Assembly: GCF_050633425.1 (NCBI RefSeq)
Contig: NZ_JBOEGM010000020.1
Coordinates: 62,001-126,000, forward strand
DNA from: Pelagimonas sp050633425
Lineage (GTDB): Bacteria; Pseudomonadota; Alphaproteobacteria; Rhodobacterales; Rhodobacteraceae
Direction of reading: 5' to 3'
Length of the DNA stretch: 64,000 nucleotides
The translations under genes and the position numbers were made by a program. This document shows, one piece after another, positions 42,283 through 50,148 of the stretch. Under the pieces are notes generated by a model. That model saw only the letters and a list, made by a program, of their open reading frames with translations, had not been told where the DNA came from and ran no database searches. Every line of letters starts with the position of its first letter. The stretch's first letter is position 1.

Positions 42283-42316
42283 GCGCCGGGAGATGGGTTT
42301 CCCCTCATCCCGGCGC
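42283..42316 (-). terminator. Terminator of the LuxR-type regulator gene
   Basis: GCGCCGGG (42283-42290) pairs with CCCGGCGC (42309-42316). On the minus strand a TATTTTTT tract follows. It lies about 90 nt past the stop of the LuxR-type gene. The rest of 42193-42403 holds no evident gene. Confidence 0.75.
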
Positions 42317-42403
42317 GACTTCATAGAAAAAAGCCAAACACGGCGTCTCACACAACACACTCACACAGAATGAACTTGTTGATTTTTGCCCGAAATTTCA
42401 ACT

Positions 42404-43510
42404 TCATCTTTCTTCATCTTTGATGAAGTCCCGGTTTCGCAAGACCAAATCCTGCTTTTTGAGACCGCCAAGTTTCAAACGCGCCGATTTCCAAATATCT
42501 GCATTTGCGCGCACTGAAATCCCAAATAACGCCGCGCCATCTTTGACCTGTCCGCCTTGGGCCAAATGGCGCACCAATAGCTTTTCACGCTCATTCAAAT
42601 CGGCATGGTTCCAATCCGGTACCTCAAGAGCAGCAGCTTGTTTGCGAACAATAAAAACAATGCGATAGCCATCCTCTTCCCCCGAGAGATGCTCTAATCG
42701 CACGTCTCTGGCGACGAAAGGCTGCCAGTTTTCCATGCCCACGCCACCGTCCAGGTTGGCGACATCATGCAACTTTGAGGGCAAATAGCGCTGCCACGTT
42801 TTGGGAAGCTGCAACTTTGATTTCGGTTTCGCCACCACGGTCCCCGCGGCAGACAATTCGGAGGCCGCAGGATTAACATCAGACACAACATTTTGGACAT
42901 TCAAGACGATACAAGGGTCCGACATATAATCCACAATCGAAGGAACCGGACGAAAACCTGATCGGGCTATAAAAACATCGCGGCCGGCCGTCCACATCGC
43001 CGACACATCTGCCAAGACAGATGCAAGGCGTTGCAAAACGCCATCGACATCGCGCGCCTGATCCGCATCCAAATGCAAATTAAGCGCGGTCCAGCCGCTC
43101 TCGTCCTGATCAATTTTGGCAACGATGCAATCCACAATTCCCTGGGGTTCAAGCCACTGCCAAAACGCCGTTTCACGAAGCTGCTTTATCGGCAAGAACC
43201 GTTGCATCGCATATGGGGTATAGGGGAAATTCTGTGCTTCTATTTGGTTCCAGGGATCAACGGCCCCGAATTGTGTCGCAAAACTCTCGACGTCCTGCTT
43301 GGAAAACCCATAGATCAAAGGGCTTTGCCATTGGTCTCGAACCTGTGTTGGAATAATGATTTGCGCATCTTTTACAGAGCGTCGTGAAATCAACGCCTTG
43401 GACGCCCCGCAATAGTCACATAACTCTCGAAGGGCATTGTTCCACTCATGGGAATCCAAAACAGTCCTAGCCAGTGCCGTCAATAAATCTGCGGCTGTGA
43501 CGTCTTTCAT
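42404..43510 (-). CDS. LuxR-type helix-turn-helix transcriptional regulator
   Basis: This 368-residue protein has a long N-terminal region of no recognised domain and a C-terminal LuxR/GerE-like helix-turn-helix at about 305-360 (LNEREKLLVRHLAQGGQVKD, then ISVRANADIWKSARLKLG). A PAS-like fold in the middle (about 200-290) is possible but not sure. The ATG at 43510 follows GGCAGGAAAGATTTG. It is last in a leftward run after two small unknown genes but is separated from them by 353 bp, so it probably has its own promoter. It may regulate that cluster; this is inference. Confidence 0.75.
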   Translation of the reverse strand: MKDVTAADLLTALARTVLDSHEWNNALRELCDYCGASKALISRRSVKDAQIIIPTQVRDQWQSPLIYGFSKQDVESFATQFGAVDPWNQIEAQNFPYTPYAMQRFLPIKQLRETAFWQWLEPQGIVDCIVAKIDQDESGWTALNLHLDADQARDVDGVLQRLASVLADVSAMWTAGRDVFIARSGFRPVPSIVDYMSDPCIVLNVQNVVSDVNPAASELSAAGTVVAKPKSKLQLPKTWQRYLPSKLHDVANLDGGVGMENWQPFVARDVRLEHLSGEEDGYRIVFIVRKQAAALEVPDWNHADLNEREKLLVRHLAQGGQVKDGAALFGISVRANADIWKSARLKLGGLKKQDLVLRNRDFIKDEER

Positions 43511-43863
43511 CAAATCTTTCCTGCCGTAAATGCCAGACGAGACTAACAAAGCCGCACACATTCGTGAAAGCGAATAAAGGACGCAGGGGCAATTCTGTTG
43601 AACGGCCCCGGATGCGGAACCCCATGCAATTTCGACAATGAGTTATGGCCCTTTGGGCTGAAGCTTGGGCTGAAATACGCATCGCCTCTCTCGGAGTGAC
43701 CAAGAGAGGCGATGGCTTTGGGGTGAGGGGAAAAATACTACAAGCGTGAACTCAAAAAACACATATCCGCCCAAAAACCTCGTGGTCCAAAACGTAAAAC
43801 CGGACATACCCCAAATTTCAGTTGCGCGGTTCATCACGTGGCCGCGCCGAATTCTGCACCGTG
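43511..43863. other. 353-bp gap upstream of the LuxR-type gene
   Basis: I see no convincing gene here. CATCGCCTCTCT (43680-43691) and AGAGAGGCGATG (43703-43714) form a perfect 12-bp stem with an 11-nt loop, without a T tract; it probably ends the small two-gene operon to its right. A possible 64-codon reverse frame at 43643-43837 runs through this hairpin and is rejected. Confidence 0.55.
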
Positions 43864-44124
43864 TTATTTGTGCCCGGAAAAGCTGACCAAGATTTCTTGA
43901 TCGTCTTGTGGTTCTTCATCCACCCTGTTCTGAGCAGAGGCGAAATTGACGAATTTCACATGCTCCATATCGCTATAGGCCGCCAAGGCGTCTAGCTCAT
44001 CCTCTTCCCAACTGGGGTCGGGCGTCGTGGGCGGTGATGTTGTGGCTTCGTCACCTCGGACGATACGCAGTACCGGACGCCCCAAAAGCGCCTTTGCACC
44101 TACGACCTTGAGCTTGTCACTCAT
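43864..44124 (-). CDS. 86-residue acidic protein, function unknown
   Basis: I do not recognise this protein. It starts MSDKLKVVGAKALLGRPVLR, a basic hydrophobic segment, and continues into a Pro/Thr-rich turn (TTSPPTTPDPSWEEDELDAL) and an acidic C-terminal half that ends FSGHK. There is no signal peptide or membrane helix. The ATG follows AAGGAGTGGATAC, a strong ribosome site, so it is probably well expressed. It lies 34 bp after the 159-residue gene in the same operon. The leader-like N-terminus and acidic tail could suit a small partner protein, but nothing identifies the partner. Confidence 0.65.
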   Translation of the reverse strand: MSDKLKVVGAKALLGRPVLRIVRGDEATTSPPTTPDPSWEEDELDALAAYSDMEHVKFVNFASAQNRVDEEPQDDQEILVSFSGHK

Positions 44125-44158
44125 GTATCCACTCCTTCAACATAGTTCTTGTGCCCTT

Positions 44159-44638
44159 TCATCGCGCTATTTGCTGGCGCAACCGTCTGGCAACTTCGGC
44201 CGGAACGGGGGCTCCTTCATATACCGGCTGATACCCATGCCGGTCCGAATACACATGCCGCCTGACGTCTCCGCCAGAGGTCTTCACATCAATCACACGG
44301 TAACCGTTCACTATTTCCTTGGTGAGCCGATAGGTTTCCCCCTTCTCGAGCCACCCTCCGTAAAAGACGACACCGTCGGCGTCGCGCATCACGATTTCCA
44401 AAAAGCCGACCCCTTGCATTTCAAAGATCAAATCCAAGGCCGAGGCGTCTTTTGAAGATGCCTCTCCGACTTTTAACCATTGCGAACTCACCTTTGCCCC
44501 GATCAGGCAACTCACTGGGTACTCAAACTCAGAAACCACAGCGCTAAGAACCGAAGAGACCGCCTCAGTTCTTTCAAATTCACGTATATCTGCGCCGTAT
44601 TGCGCGTAAATTCTAAGAAAGCGGAAGCTTCCTGACAT
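44159..44638 (-). CDS. 159-residue protein, function unknown
   Basis: I do not recognise this protein. It begins MSGSFRFLRIYAQYGADIRE and appears to be a mixed alpha/beta cytosolic protein with no signal peptide. The middle is beta-rich (FLEIVMRDADGVVFYGGWL), and the C-terminus is basic (VARRLRQQIAR). The ATG at 44638 has AGGGAC upstream; GTG at 44644 is an alternative. Its promoter region holds three TTGACC repeats spaced 11 bp, also seen as a pair at the SARP-like gene. It is the first gene of a two-gene operon downstream of the haloperoxidase/protease pair. Confidence 0.65.
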   Translation of the reverse strand: MSGSFRFLRIYAQYGADIREFERTEAVSSVLSAVVSEFEYPVSCLIGAKVSSQWLKVGEASSKDASALDLIFEMQGVGFLEIVMRDADGVVFYGGWLEKGETYRLTKEIVNGYRVIDVKTSGGDVRRHVYSDRHGYQPVYEGAPVPAEVARRLRQQIAR

Positions 44639-44685
44639 ATCCACGTCCCTGAGTCGCCAGCCGTCTATCGCGGCTTGGATAATTC

Positions 44686-44736
44686 TTAGCAGGTCACCTA
44701 GTGGCGATGGTCAATTCTGGGTCAATCCTGGGTCAA
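44686..44736 (-). promoter_or_regulatory. Promoter with three TTGACC direct repeats at 11-bp spacing
   Basis: On the minus strand TTGACC occurs at 44736-44731, 44725-44720 and 44714-44709, each start exactly 11 bp from the next. The last copy lies 17 bp from TGCTAA (44691-44686), a possible -10. A T run precedes the first copy. An 11-bp period puts the repeats on one face of the helix, as in operators of Streptomyces SARP regulators. That this is such a site is inference. Confidence 0.6.
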
Positions 44737-44783
44737 AAAATCTGAAAAAACACATTTTCTGACGCTTTTTCCAATTGTTGTCA

Positions 44784-44808
44784 CCAAGGCGTAGATCGCA
44801 CGCCTTGG
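44784..44808 (-). terminator. Hairpin after the S8 protease gene
   Basis: CCAAGGCGT (44784-44792) pairs perfectly with ACGCCTTGG (44800-44808), 7-nt loop, 24 nt past the protease stop. No T tract follows on the minus strand. Confidence 0.5.
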
Positions 44809-44831
44809 CGTTTCTTGTGATGTTTGCGCGC

Positions 44832-46982
44832 CTAGGATCGTCTGCGCATCTGCTCGCGTCGATCAGTATTCGCGATGCGGCCAGCACCACCTCGGGCGGT
44901 GTCACGCCTAGGATCCGCGTTTGCGAGGGTCAAAACATGCGCGCGCAGATCTTGGGTTATTGTGTTTGTTCCCACTGCGACCTCACCATCCAAAATCGCA
45001 TCCGCCAACCGGCGGGACAGGCTTGCTGCGGCGGCGCTGGTGCCATTGGCCAAACGCACCGTGCCCGACCCGGTCCCCGAGGCCAACATAGAGCGGCGCG
45101 CATCCGACAGCTCAATCGCAACCCCCGCCACCGGCCCCGATGGTTCGTCCCCGGCAGGGTTGGTGCCCGCGCCTGCCGAAGAATAGGCCGCAAACGCGCC
45201 CGACCCGCTCGCTCGGGTCGCAGACACCACCAAGACATCACGCGCACAGGCATTGCTGCTGATCGTGTTGCGTCGTTTTATAGGATCGCCAGTGACCGAC
45301 AATGCCTCATCCAAGCGCCCATTCCCGAGCCGCCGTTGATGGTTTCGGTGATCCAGATAGGCCTGACGTCCACGCGGTGGAAACCCCGCAAGGCTGTCCC
45401 CCCGTTCAACCCAAAGCATCACCCGTTCCTGAGCATCCAACGCCACATCTGACTTTGGCCCAAACGCCAAAGTCCAACGCCCCGCTGGGGCCACGCGCGC
45501 TTTGGGATCATCGCTTGCGGTTGGCCGCAACGCCAAAGTCACCCGCGTGCGCGCCCGGCCAACGGCTCCGGCTGGAAGCGCATAATCGGGTTCGTCACGC
45601 TGAACATATAGCCGGGCCAACGCCTCAGTAGGATCATCCATGTCCTGCAGATCACCGTCGCCAGCCAATGGCGCAGGTGGCGGTGTGAAACCGGTTGTTG
45701 AGGGCGGCGTGACGCTTAGAACAAAGGGTAGCTCGTCATAATCGCCTTCCAACCAAAACTGAACAAAACTGGCGGTTTTGTCATCGGGCTGCAGGCAAAG
45801 GAAAAGCTCCTGCCCGGCGGCAATCTCCGCCCCGGTCAGCTCGGCATGACAATCGGCCTGAAACGCATTGCCCGCAGACACGGTAATGGCAGCAAACTCG
45901 CTTCGATCCAGTCGCAGCTGAAAATCTGCATCCAAGAGCCCCTGGCCATCATGCCGCCCACTGTGATCGCCAAAACTATAGTTCAGCAACACCTCATGCG
46001 GGGTGTCCGCATAAAGCTGGCTTGCCGTGTCCCAAACCCAGTTCATTGCAGATTTCACATAGATTTCATGCATAAACCCGTTGGTCTGGGCCACCAATTG
46101 CGGCGGGAGCTCGACCGCGAGGATGCGATGCCGCGCCGCCTTGGGGTCCTCCAACTGTCGGCCAGCGGCGATATCCAACATCATGCCGCCATGACAATAG
46201 GATTGCGCCAAGGGCCGGTCCCCCGCTTGCCACATGCCACCTGCCGGATTTGCAAGCTGGGTATAGACCGCGGCATCGCCGCCCAATTCGGCCACACTCG
46301 GCGTCAAAAGCTGATCGATGTCAGCCGCAAACAACGCCCGACCGATGACAACATCGCCCGACGGATGCGCCCCGCCCCGCCCTTGCAACCAAACCGCATC
46401 CACGCGGCTTTCGGTCAACGATTGACGAAATCGGCTGTTCGCAAAGGGTATCGCGTGGTCAATCATGGCCGTTACAACCAAAGGCCCCTCATCGGATTTG
46501 GTCTCCTCGTGATATCGCGATTGTATCACCACAGGCTGCTCTGCCTGCGTCGCTTGGGGGGCGGCACGCGTGGCAATCCCGCTGGCCGCTGCACCAATTG
46601 CAGCAACCGTGATATGCTCAGGAGACGCGACGCCCAAATGGGCCCCCATCTTCTGGTCCAAATCAAAGCTGTCATTGTCGCTGTCACTCTTAACGTGTTC
46701 AAACACGATCAGCTCGTTTGGCCCGTTGTCAAATCCGGTGGTGCCTGATTGCAGATTGCAATGCATCCAGTGGTTCAGGTCATGCTGCGTCACCCGATAG
46801 TCGCTCTGGGCTGCAAAAAACGCCTGCATATCGGTCGCATTCACTTTGGCGGCGACGCTGGTCTCTGTATAGATGATCCGAGGTCGCCAAGCGTCGGAAC
46901 CTGCCCTCCCGTCACTCTGGGCAAGCCAATCCCCCATCGGATCGACCTGCGCCGTTGGGCGCGATGTCCAGGTAAGAGTCAT
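44832..46982 (-). CDS. Subtilisin-like (S8) serine protease without signal peptide
   Basis: This 716-residue protein has the subtilase signatures in order. The Asp region is TAMIDHAIPFAN (Asp175), the His region CHGGMMLDIAAG (His264), the oxyanion Asn region VSAGNAF (Asn372), and the Ser region ANGTSAAAAS (Ser649). LNYSFGDHSGRHDG before the Asn also fits the fold. About 275 residues separate Asn and Ser, far more than in subtilisin, so an inserted domain is likely. I see no signal peptide, propeptide or membrane segment. The ATG overlaps the stop of the haloperoxidase-like gene (ATGA), so the two are co-translated. Catalytic activity and target are not known. Confidence 0.8.
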   Translation of the reverse strand: MTLTWTSRPTAQVDPMGDWLAQSDGRAGSDAWRPRIIYTETSVAAKVNATDMQAFFAAQSDYRVTQHDLNHWMHCNLQSGTTGFDNGPNELIVFEHVKSDSDNDSFDLDQKMGAHLGVASPEHITVAAIGAAASGIATRAAPQATQAEQPVVIQSRYHEETKSDEGPLVVTAMIDHAIPFANSRFRQSLTESRVDAVWLQGRGGAHPSGDVVIGRALFAADIDQLLTPSVAELGGDAAVYTQLANPAGGMWQAGDRPLAQSYCHGGMMLDIAAGRQLEDPKAARHRILAVELPPQLVAQTNGFMHEIYVKSAMNWVWDTASQLYADTPHEVLLNYSFGDHSGRHDGQGLLDADFQLRLDRSEFAAITVSAGNAFQADCHAELTGAEIAAGQELFLCLQPDDKTASFVQFWLEGDYDELPFVLSVTPPSTTGFTPPPAPLAGDGDLQDMDDPTEALARLYVQRDEPDYALPAGAVGRARTRVTLALRPTASDDPKARVAPAGRWTLAFGPKSDVALDAQERVMLWVERGDSLAGFPPRGRQAYLDHRNHQRRLGNGRLDEALSVTGDPIKRRNTISSNACARDVLVVSATRASGSGAFAAYSSAGAGTNPAGDEPSGPVAGVAIELSDARRSMLASGTGSGTVRLANGTSAAAASLSRRLADAILDGEVAVGTNTITQDLRAHVLTLANADPRRDTARGGAGRIANTDRREQMRRRS

Positions 46983-48145
46983 ACCCCTGCCCCCGCAGGT
47001 GCCTCTGGTGCCGCAGGAATAGCCCATTCTTCGGCGACTTTGTTCCAAAGCCAGGCCATCGACGGGCTATTTGGTACGGCAAACGCTGTTTGCGGGCGAA
47101 CATAGGCCCCGGCCTGTCCCCCATCCGGGCCCTCGGCTTGGGTATTGAAATCGGCCAAACCAAAGTCGGGTGTGTCACCGCCAACGGCCGGATCCCATGG
47201 GCTTTCGAACCGCAACCCGCGCATGTCTGCTTCGGCACCCGCCGGACGCGAACGGCGCACCATATATTGGCCCAAAGCCGTTCCCAGGCTGGCACCTGCA
47301 AATGTATCAATCGGGTAATGCACCCCCGCCACTGTGCGGTTCACCCCAACACGGGCGGCCTGCATTTGCATCTGACCGCGGCGCGACACACGCCCGGTGA
47401 GCTGTTGCGCCCCGTCCATATGATCCACAATCGCCGCCAAAACCTCTGACATTGCAAAGGCTTCTGTCGCGTGACCGCTTGGGAATGCACTATGCGCCGG
47501 GGTGGTGATCATCGGCTGCATCTGTGACGAAAGCTCAAACGGACGGCGCACATTCATCACCGCCTTAAAGCGCTTTTCGATCTCGATGACCGCGCCCACC
47601 GCGACAAACAAATATTCGATTGTCCATTTATGGCGCTGCGGGTGCAAAGAAATGGTCTGACCAATCACCGACATGATTTCACCGACCTGCGCGTAAATCT
47701 CAGGGGCCCGGTCAAGGCGCAAATCCGCATAGGCTGCAATATAATCGAGCTGCTTTTGGAACTCGCCTATATCGGGGCGTTTGATACTGGCGATGACACC
47801 ATTGGTGGCGCGATCCGAAACCGAAAACTCTTCTTCGCCAATGTCGAATTTAATTTCGGAAAACAGCTCGGATTGGATGGCGGAAATGCGAACACCCGTT
47901 TCCATAAACGCCATATGATCCATCGAATTAAATGGCAAATGGTCTGGAACAACCGCAGGCGGCTCATAATGTCCGACAATGCCGTCGCGCGCTCCGATCA
48001 AAGACCCAGACGCCGCAGCCGGAACCGCCTCAGTTGTCAACGACTTCTGGCTTCCCCCTGAGCTGGCCATTGAGGCCATGCTCGCCATCGAGGCCATGCT
48101 TGCCATTGAAGCCATGCTCGCCATCGCATAAGAATTCGTACCCAT
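46979..48145 (-). CDS. PAP2/vanadium-haloperoxidase family protein with (Met-Ala-Ser)7 N-terminus
   Basis: This 388-residue protein has the full active-site signature shared by PAP2 phosphatases and vanadium haloperoxidases. It has K-x6-RP with Lys194, Arg201 and Pro202, then PSGH (222-225), then R-x5-H-x3-D with Arg270, His276 and Asp280. No signal peptide or membrane helices are seen, which favours the soluble haloperoxidase-like branch over membrane lipid phosphatases. Sequence alone cannot tell the two activities apart. Residues 8-28 are seven Met-Ala-Ser repeats. The ATG at 48145 follows GGGAGATATATCG. The stop overlaps the S8 protease start, and the gene is divergent from the SARP-like regulator. 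Confidence 0.8.
   Translation of the reverse strand: MGTNSYAMASMASMASMASMASMASMASSGGSQKSLTTEAVPAAASGSLIGARDGIVGHYEPPAVVPDHLPFNSMDHMAFMETGVRISAIQSELFSEIKFDIGEEEFSVSDRATNGVIASIKRPDIGEFQKQLDYIAAYADLRLDRAPEIYAQVGEIMSVIGQTISLHPQRHKWTIEYLFVAVGAVIEIEKRFKAVMNVRRPFELSSQMQPMITTPAHSAFPSGHATEAFAMSEVLAAIVDHMDGAQQLTGRVSRRGQMQMQAARVGVNRTVAGVHYPIDTFAGASLGTALGQYMVRRSRPAGAEADMRGLRFESPWDPAVGGDTPDFGLADFNTQAEGPDGGQAGAYVRPQTAFAVPNSPSMAWLWNKVAEEWAIPAAPEAPAGAGV
48062..48124 (-). repeat. Seven tandem 9-bp units encoding Met-Ala-Ser
   Basis: Seven in-frame copies of ATGGC(N)(AGC/TC(A/G)) run without interruption in the haloperoxidase-like gene. The units alternate AGC and TCN serine codons, so the underlying DNA period is close to 18 bp. 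A change in copy number would keep the reading frame. Confidence 0.9.
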
Positions 48146-48238
48146 CGATATATCTCCCTTTCCCAAGCAAAGGCGGTAGAATTCTAAATATTCCTTTTGT
48201 TCCGCCTCGGTTAAAAGATCAGAGCGGATAGGGCTCTG

Positions 48239-48310
48239 GGTCAAGCAACGTGCGGTTGAACCGTGGCGTTTTGACCGATTTTTGACCAGCGCTATGCAGG
48301 ATCGTATTCC
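48239..48310. promoter_or_regulatory. Divergent promoter with TTGACC repeats between haloperoxidase-like and SARP-like genes
   Basis: On the plus strand TTGACC occurs at 48271-48276 and 48282-48287, 11 bp apart. The second lies 17 bp from TATTCC (48305-48310), a possible -10 for the SARP-like gene. On the minus strand one TTGACC (48244-48239) faces the haloperoxidase-like gene, 17 bp from TGATCT. The extended form CTGGGTCAA there also matches the sites at 44.7 kb. Confidence 0.55.
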
Positions 48311-48355
48311 TTTGATACCTTGCAAAAGACACAAGGCGACGATCAAAGAGGTTTT

Positions 48356-49954
48356 ATGCGCACCCCACAGGCCCCATTGGCAAAAGCGCAATTGTTTGGG
48401 TCTTTTGAAATCCGGGCCATGGACGGCCGTGACCTGACACCACGCAAAAGCGCAAAAGCCCAAGGGCTTTTGGGGCTGTTGCTATTGGCACCTGATATGT
48501 CGCGCTCCAAAGAATATCTGATCGACAAGCTGTGGAGCGATCGCCAGCCGGTTCAGGGCGGGCGCAGCCTCAAAAATGAAATCTACACCATCCGCCGCCA
48601 TTTTGGCGATTTGCGCGATCTGATCCGCACCGAACACAACACAGTCAGCCTCAAACCCGGTGCCTTTTTGAGGGATCTGGATGCGCCCGATTTCAAACCG
48701 GCAGACGGCGCGGCACTGCTCGAAAGCAGCTCTATCCGTGACCCGGAATTTGTTGAATGGTTAGAGACCGAACGCAGCAACGCCGCCAAATTATCCCAAC
48801 GCCGCCCGGCACCGATTTTGTACATCGATTCGGCACGCGAAAGCGCTTTGTTTCACAATGACGCGGTCACCAACGCCTTTGGCCAAACCCTGGCCGATTG
48901 GTGCGCCATCCGCATCGTCTCAGCCAACGAAGAAGACCCCGACTTCAACATTGATCAGGAAACCGCATCCGGGTTCTGGTTGCGCAGCTCCGCCGCCAAT
49001 GGCGCCTCACAAGTGGCCACAAATCTGCAAATGTCGCGCAGTTCCGACAAACGCCTGCTGTGGAACCGCAGCGAGCTTTTGCCAGTTGATCCAACAGACC
49101 TGTTGCAAACTCCCCAGATGCACCGTCTGGTCAATACCAGCGTGGATCGAACCGTTTTCAATCCTGCTTCACCTGATCGAAAATCCCCTGAGCTGCGGTA
49201 TCTCGAACGCGGGACACTTGGCGCCATCCGATTGATTTTTAGAAATCAAAACAAAGACCTGGAACTGGCGCGCCATCAGCTGGCCGTCAACCACGAAGCC
49301 GAACCCAGCGGCATCTTTTTGGCGTGGTCGGCCTATATCCTTGCCTTTTTCAAAGGCGAGCGGCTCGTTGCTCAGGAAGCTCTGCGCGATGAGGCCGAGG
49401 ATTTGGCCAGCCGGGCGCTCGAGCTGGACCCATATAATTCGATGGTTCTGGCGCTGACCTCCTACATCTATACCTATTTGCTGGATAATCCGGCTTATGG
49501 CCTCGAACTTTCCGCCCGCGCCATCGAGGCCAACCGGTCTAACCCGCTGGCCTGGAGCTTTCGCTCTGCGGCGCTTTATACATTGGGGCAATTGCCCGAA
49601 GCCATGACCGCCGCCAATTTCGCCCGCAGCATTTCCGGCGATGGGCCGTATCGCTATGCGGTTGAGACATTCTATTGCATTGCTGCCGCCAAATCGCACC
49701 ACATCGACGAGGCGATCCGCGCGGGCGAGGCCTCGTTCCGTCTCAAACCCGATTTCCGGGCCCCGTTGCGGTATTTGACGCTGCTATATGCCTACAAAGG
49801 TGAAACGAAAAAGCTTGATCGTTTGGTGACACATATGCGCCAGGACGAGCCGGATTATTCGCTGAGCAAATTGATCCACAACAATAACTACCCATCGGAA
49901 ATTCTACGCAGTACCCGCGTCGCCAACGAATTGATTGCTGCAGACGGTGGTTGA
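48356..49954 (+). CDS. SARP-like transcriptional regulator (winged helix plus TPR-like region)
   Basis: This 532-residue protein has an N-terminal OmpR-type winged helix of the SARP kind at about 8-105 (LFGSFEIRAMDGRDLTPRKS, LIDKLWSDRQPVQGGRSLKN, TIRRHFGDL). A middle region of unknown fold follows, then a helical TPR-like C-terminus (about 320-530: ARHQLAVNHEAEPSGIFLAW, AIEANRSNPLAWSFRSAALY). This is the plan of AfsR/SARP and CadC-type regulators. The ATG at 48356 follows AAAGAGGTTTT. It is divergent from the haloperoxidase/protease pair and probably controls it; paired TTGACC repeats precede its own promoter. Confidence 0.78.
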   Translation: MRTPQAPLAKAQLFGSFEIRAMDGRDLTPRKSAKAQGLLGLLLLAPDMSRSKEYLIDKLWSDRQPVQGGRSLKNEIYTIRRHFGDLRDLIRTEHNTVSLKPGAFLRDLDAPDFKPADGAALLESSSIRDPEFVEWLETERSNAAKLSQRRPAPILYIDSARESALFHNDAVTNAFGQTLADWCAIRIVSANEEDPDFNIDQETASGFWLRSSAANGASQVATNLQMSRSSDKRLLWNRSELLPVDPTDLLQTPQMHRLVNTSVDRTVFNPASPDRKSPELRYLERGTLGAIRLIFRNQNKDLELARHQLAVNHEAEPSGIFLAWSAYILAFFKGERLVAQEALRDEAEDLASRALELDPYNSMVLALTSYIYTYLLDNPAYGLELSARAIEANRSNPLAWSFRSAALYTLGQLPEAMTAANFARSISGDGPYRYAVETFYCIAAAKSHHIDEAIRAGEASFRLKPDFRAPLRYLTLLYAYKGETKKLDRLVTHMRQDEPDYSLSKLIHNNNYPSEILRSTRVANELIAADGG

Positions 49955-50148
49955 CCCGCTCTTGGGTCATGGCCAACGCGCTGCTGTTTGGGGCAAATAC
50001 GATCTGCCCTCAGGAAACCTTGGGTTTTTCAGTGCACATAATACGTTGGTAAATTGAGGTTGCGGCCCGGGACTCATCACTTAAACCTTTTACTTGGTTC
50101 AAAATTCGTGCCACTCTGGCAGGACATTCTACAAATGGGTCTAACACA

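Noticed and set aside
43643..43837. Small minus-strand frame between the LuxR-type gene and the 86-residue gene
   Set aside because: It crosses a 12-bp hairpin, has no good ribosome site and looks unlike a protein.
44645..44831. Possible missing gene between the S8 gene and the small-gene operon
   Set aside because: The gap is accounted for by a hairpin, the triple-repeat promoter and a leader; no frame with a ribosome site is present.
45846..46748. Plus-strand open frame of 300 codons inside the S8 protease gene
   Set aside because: The opposite strand has ordered subtilase motifs and translational coupling; this frame has neither.
48356..49954. Idea that the SARP-like gene encodes an adenylate-cyclase or NB-ARC type AfsR protein
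   Set aside because: No Walker motif or cyclase motif is visible in the middle region; only the winged helix and TPR-like parts are supported.
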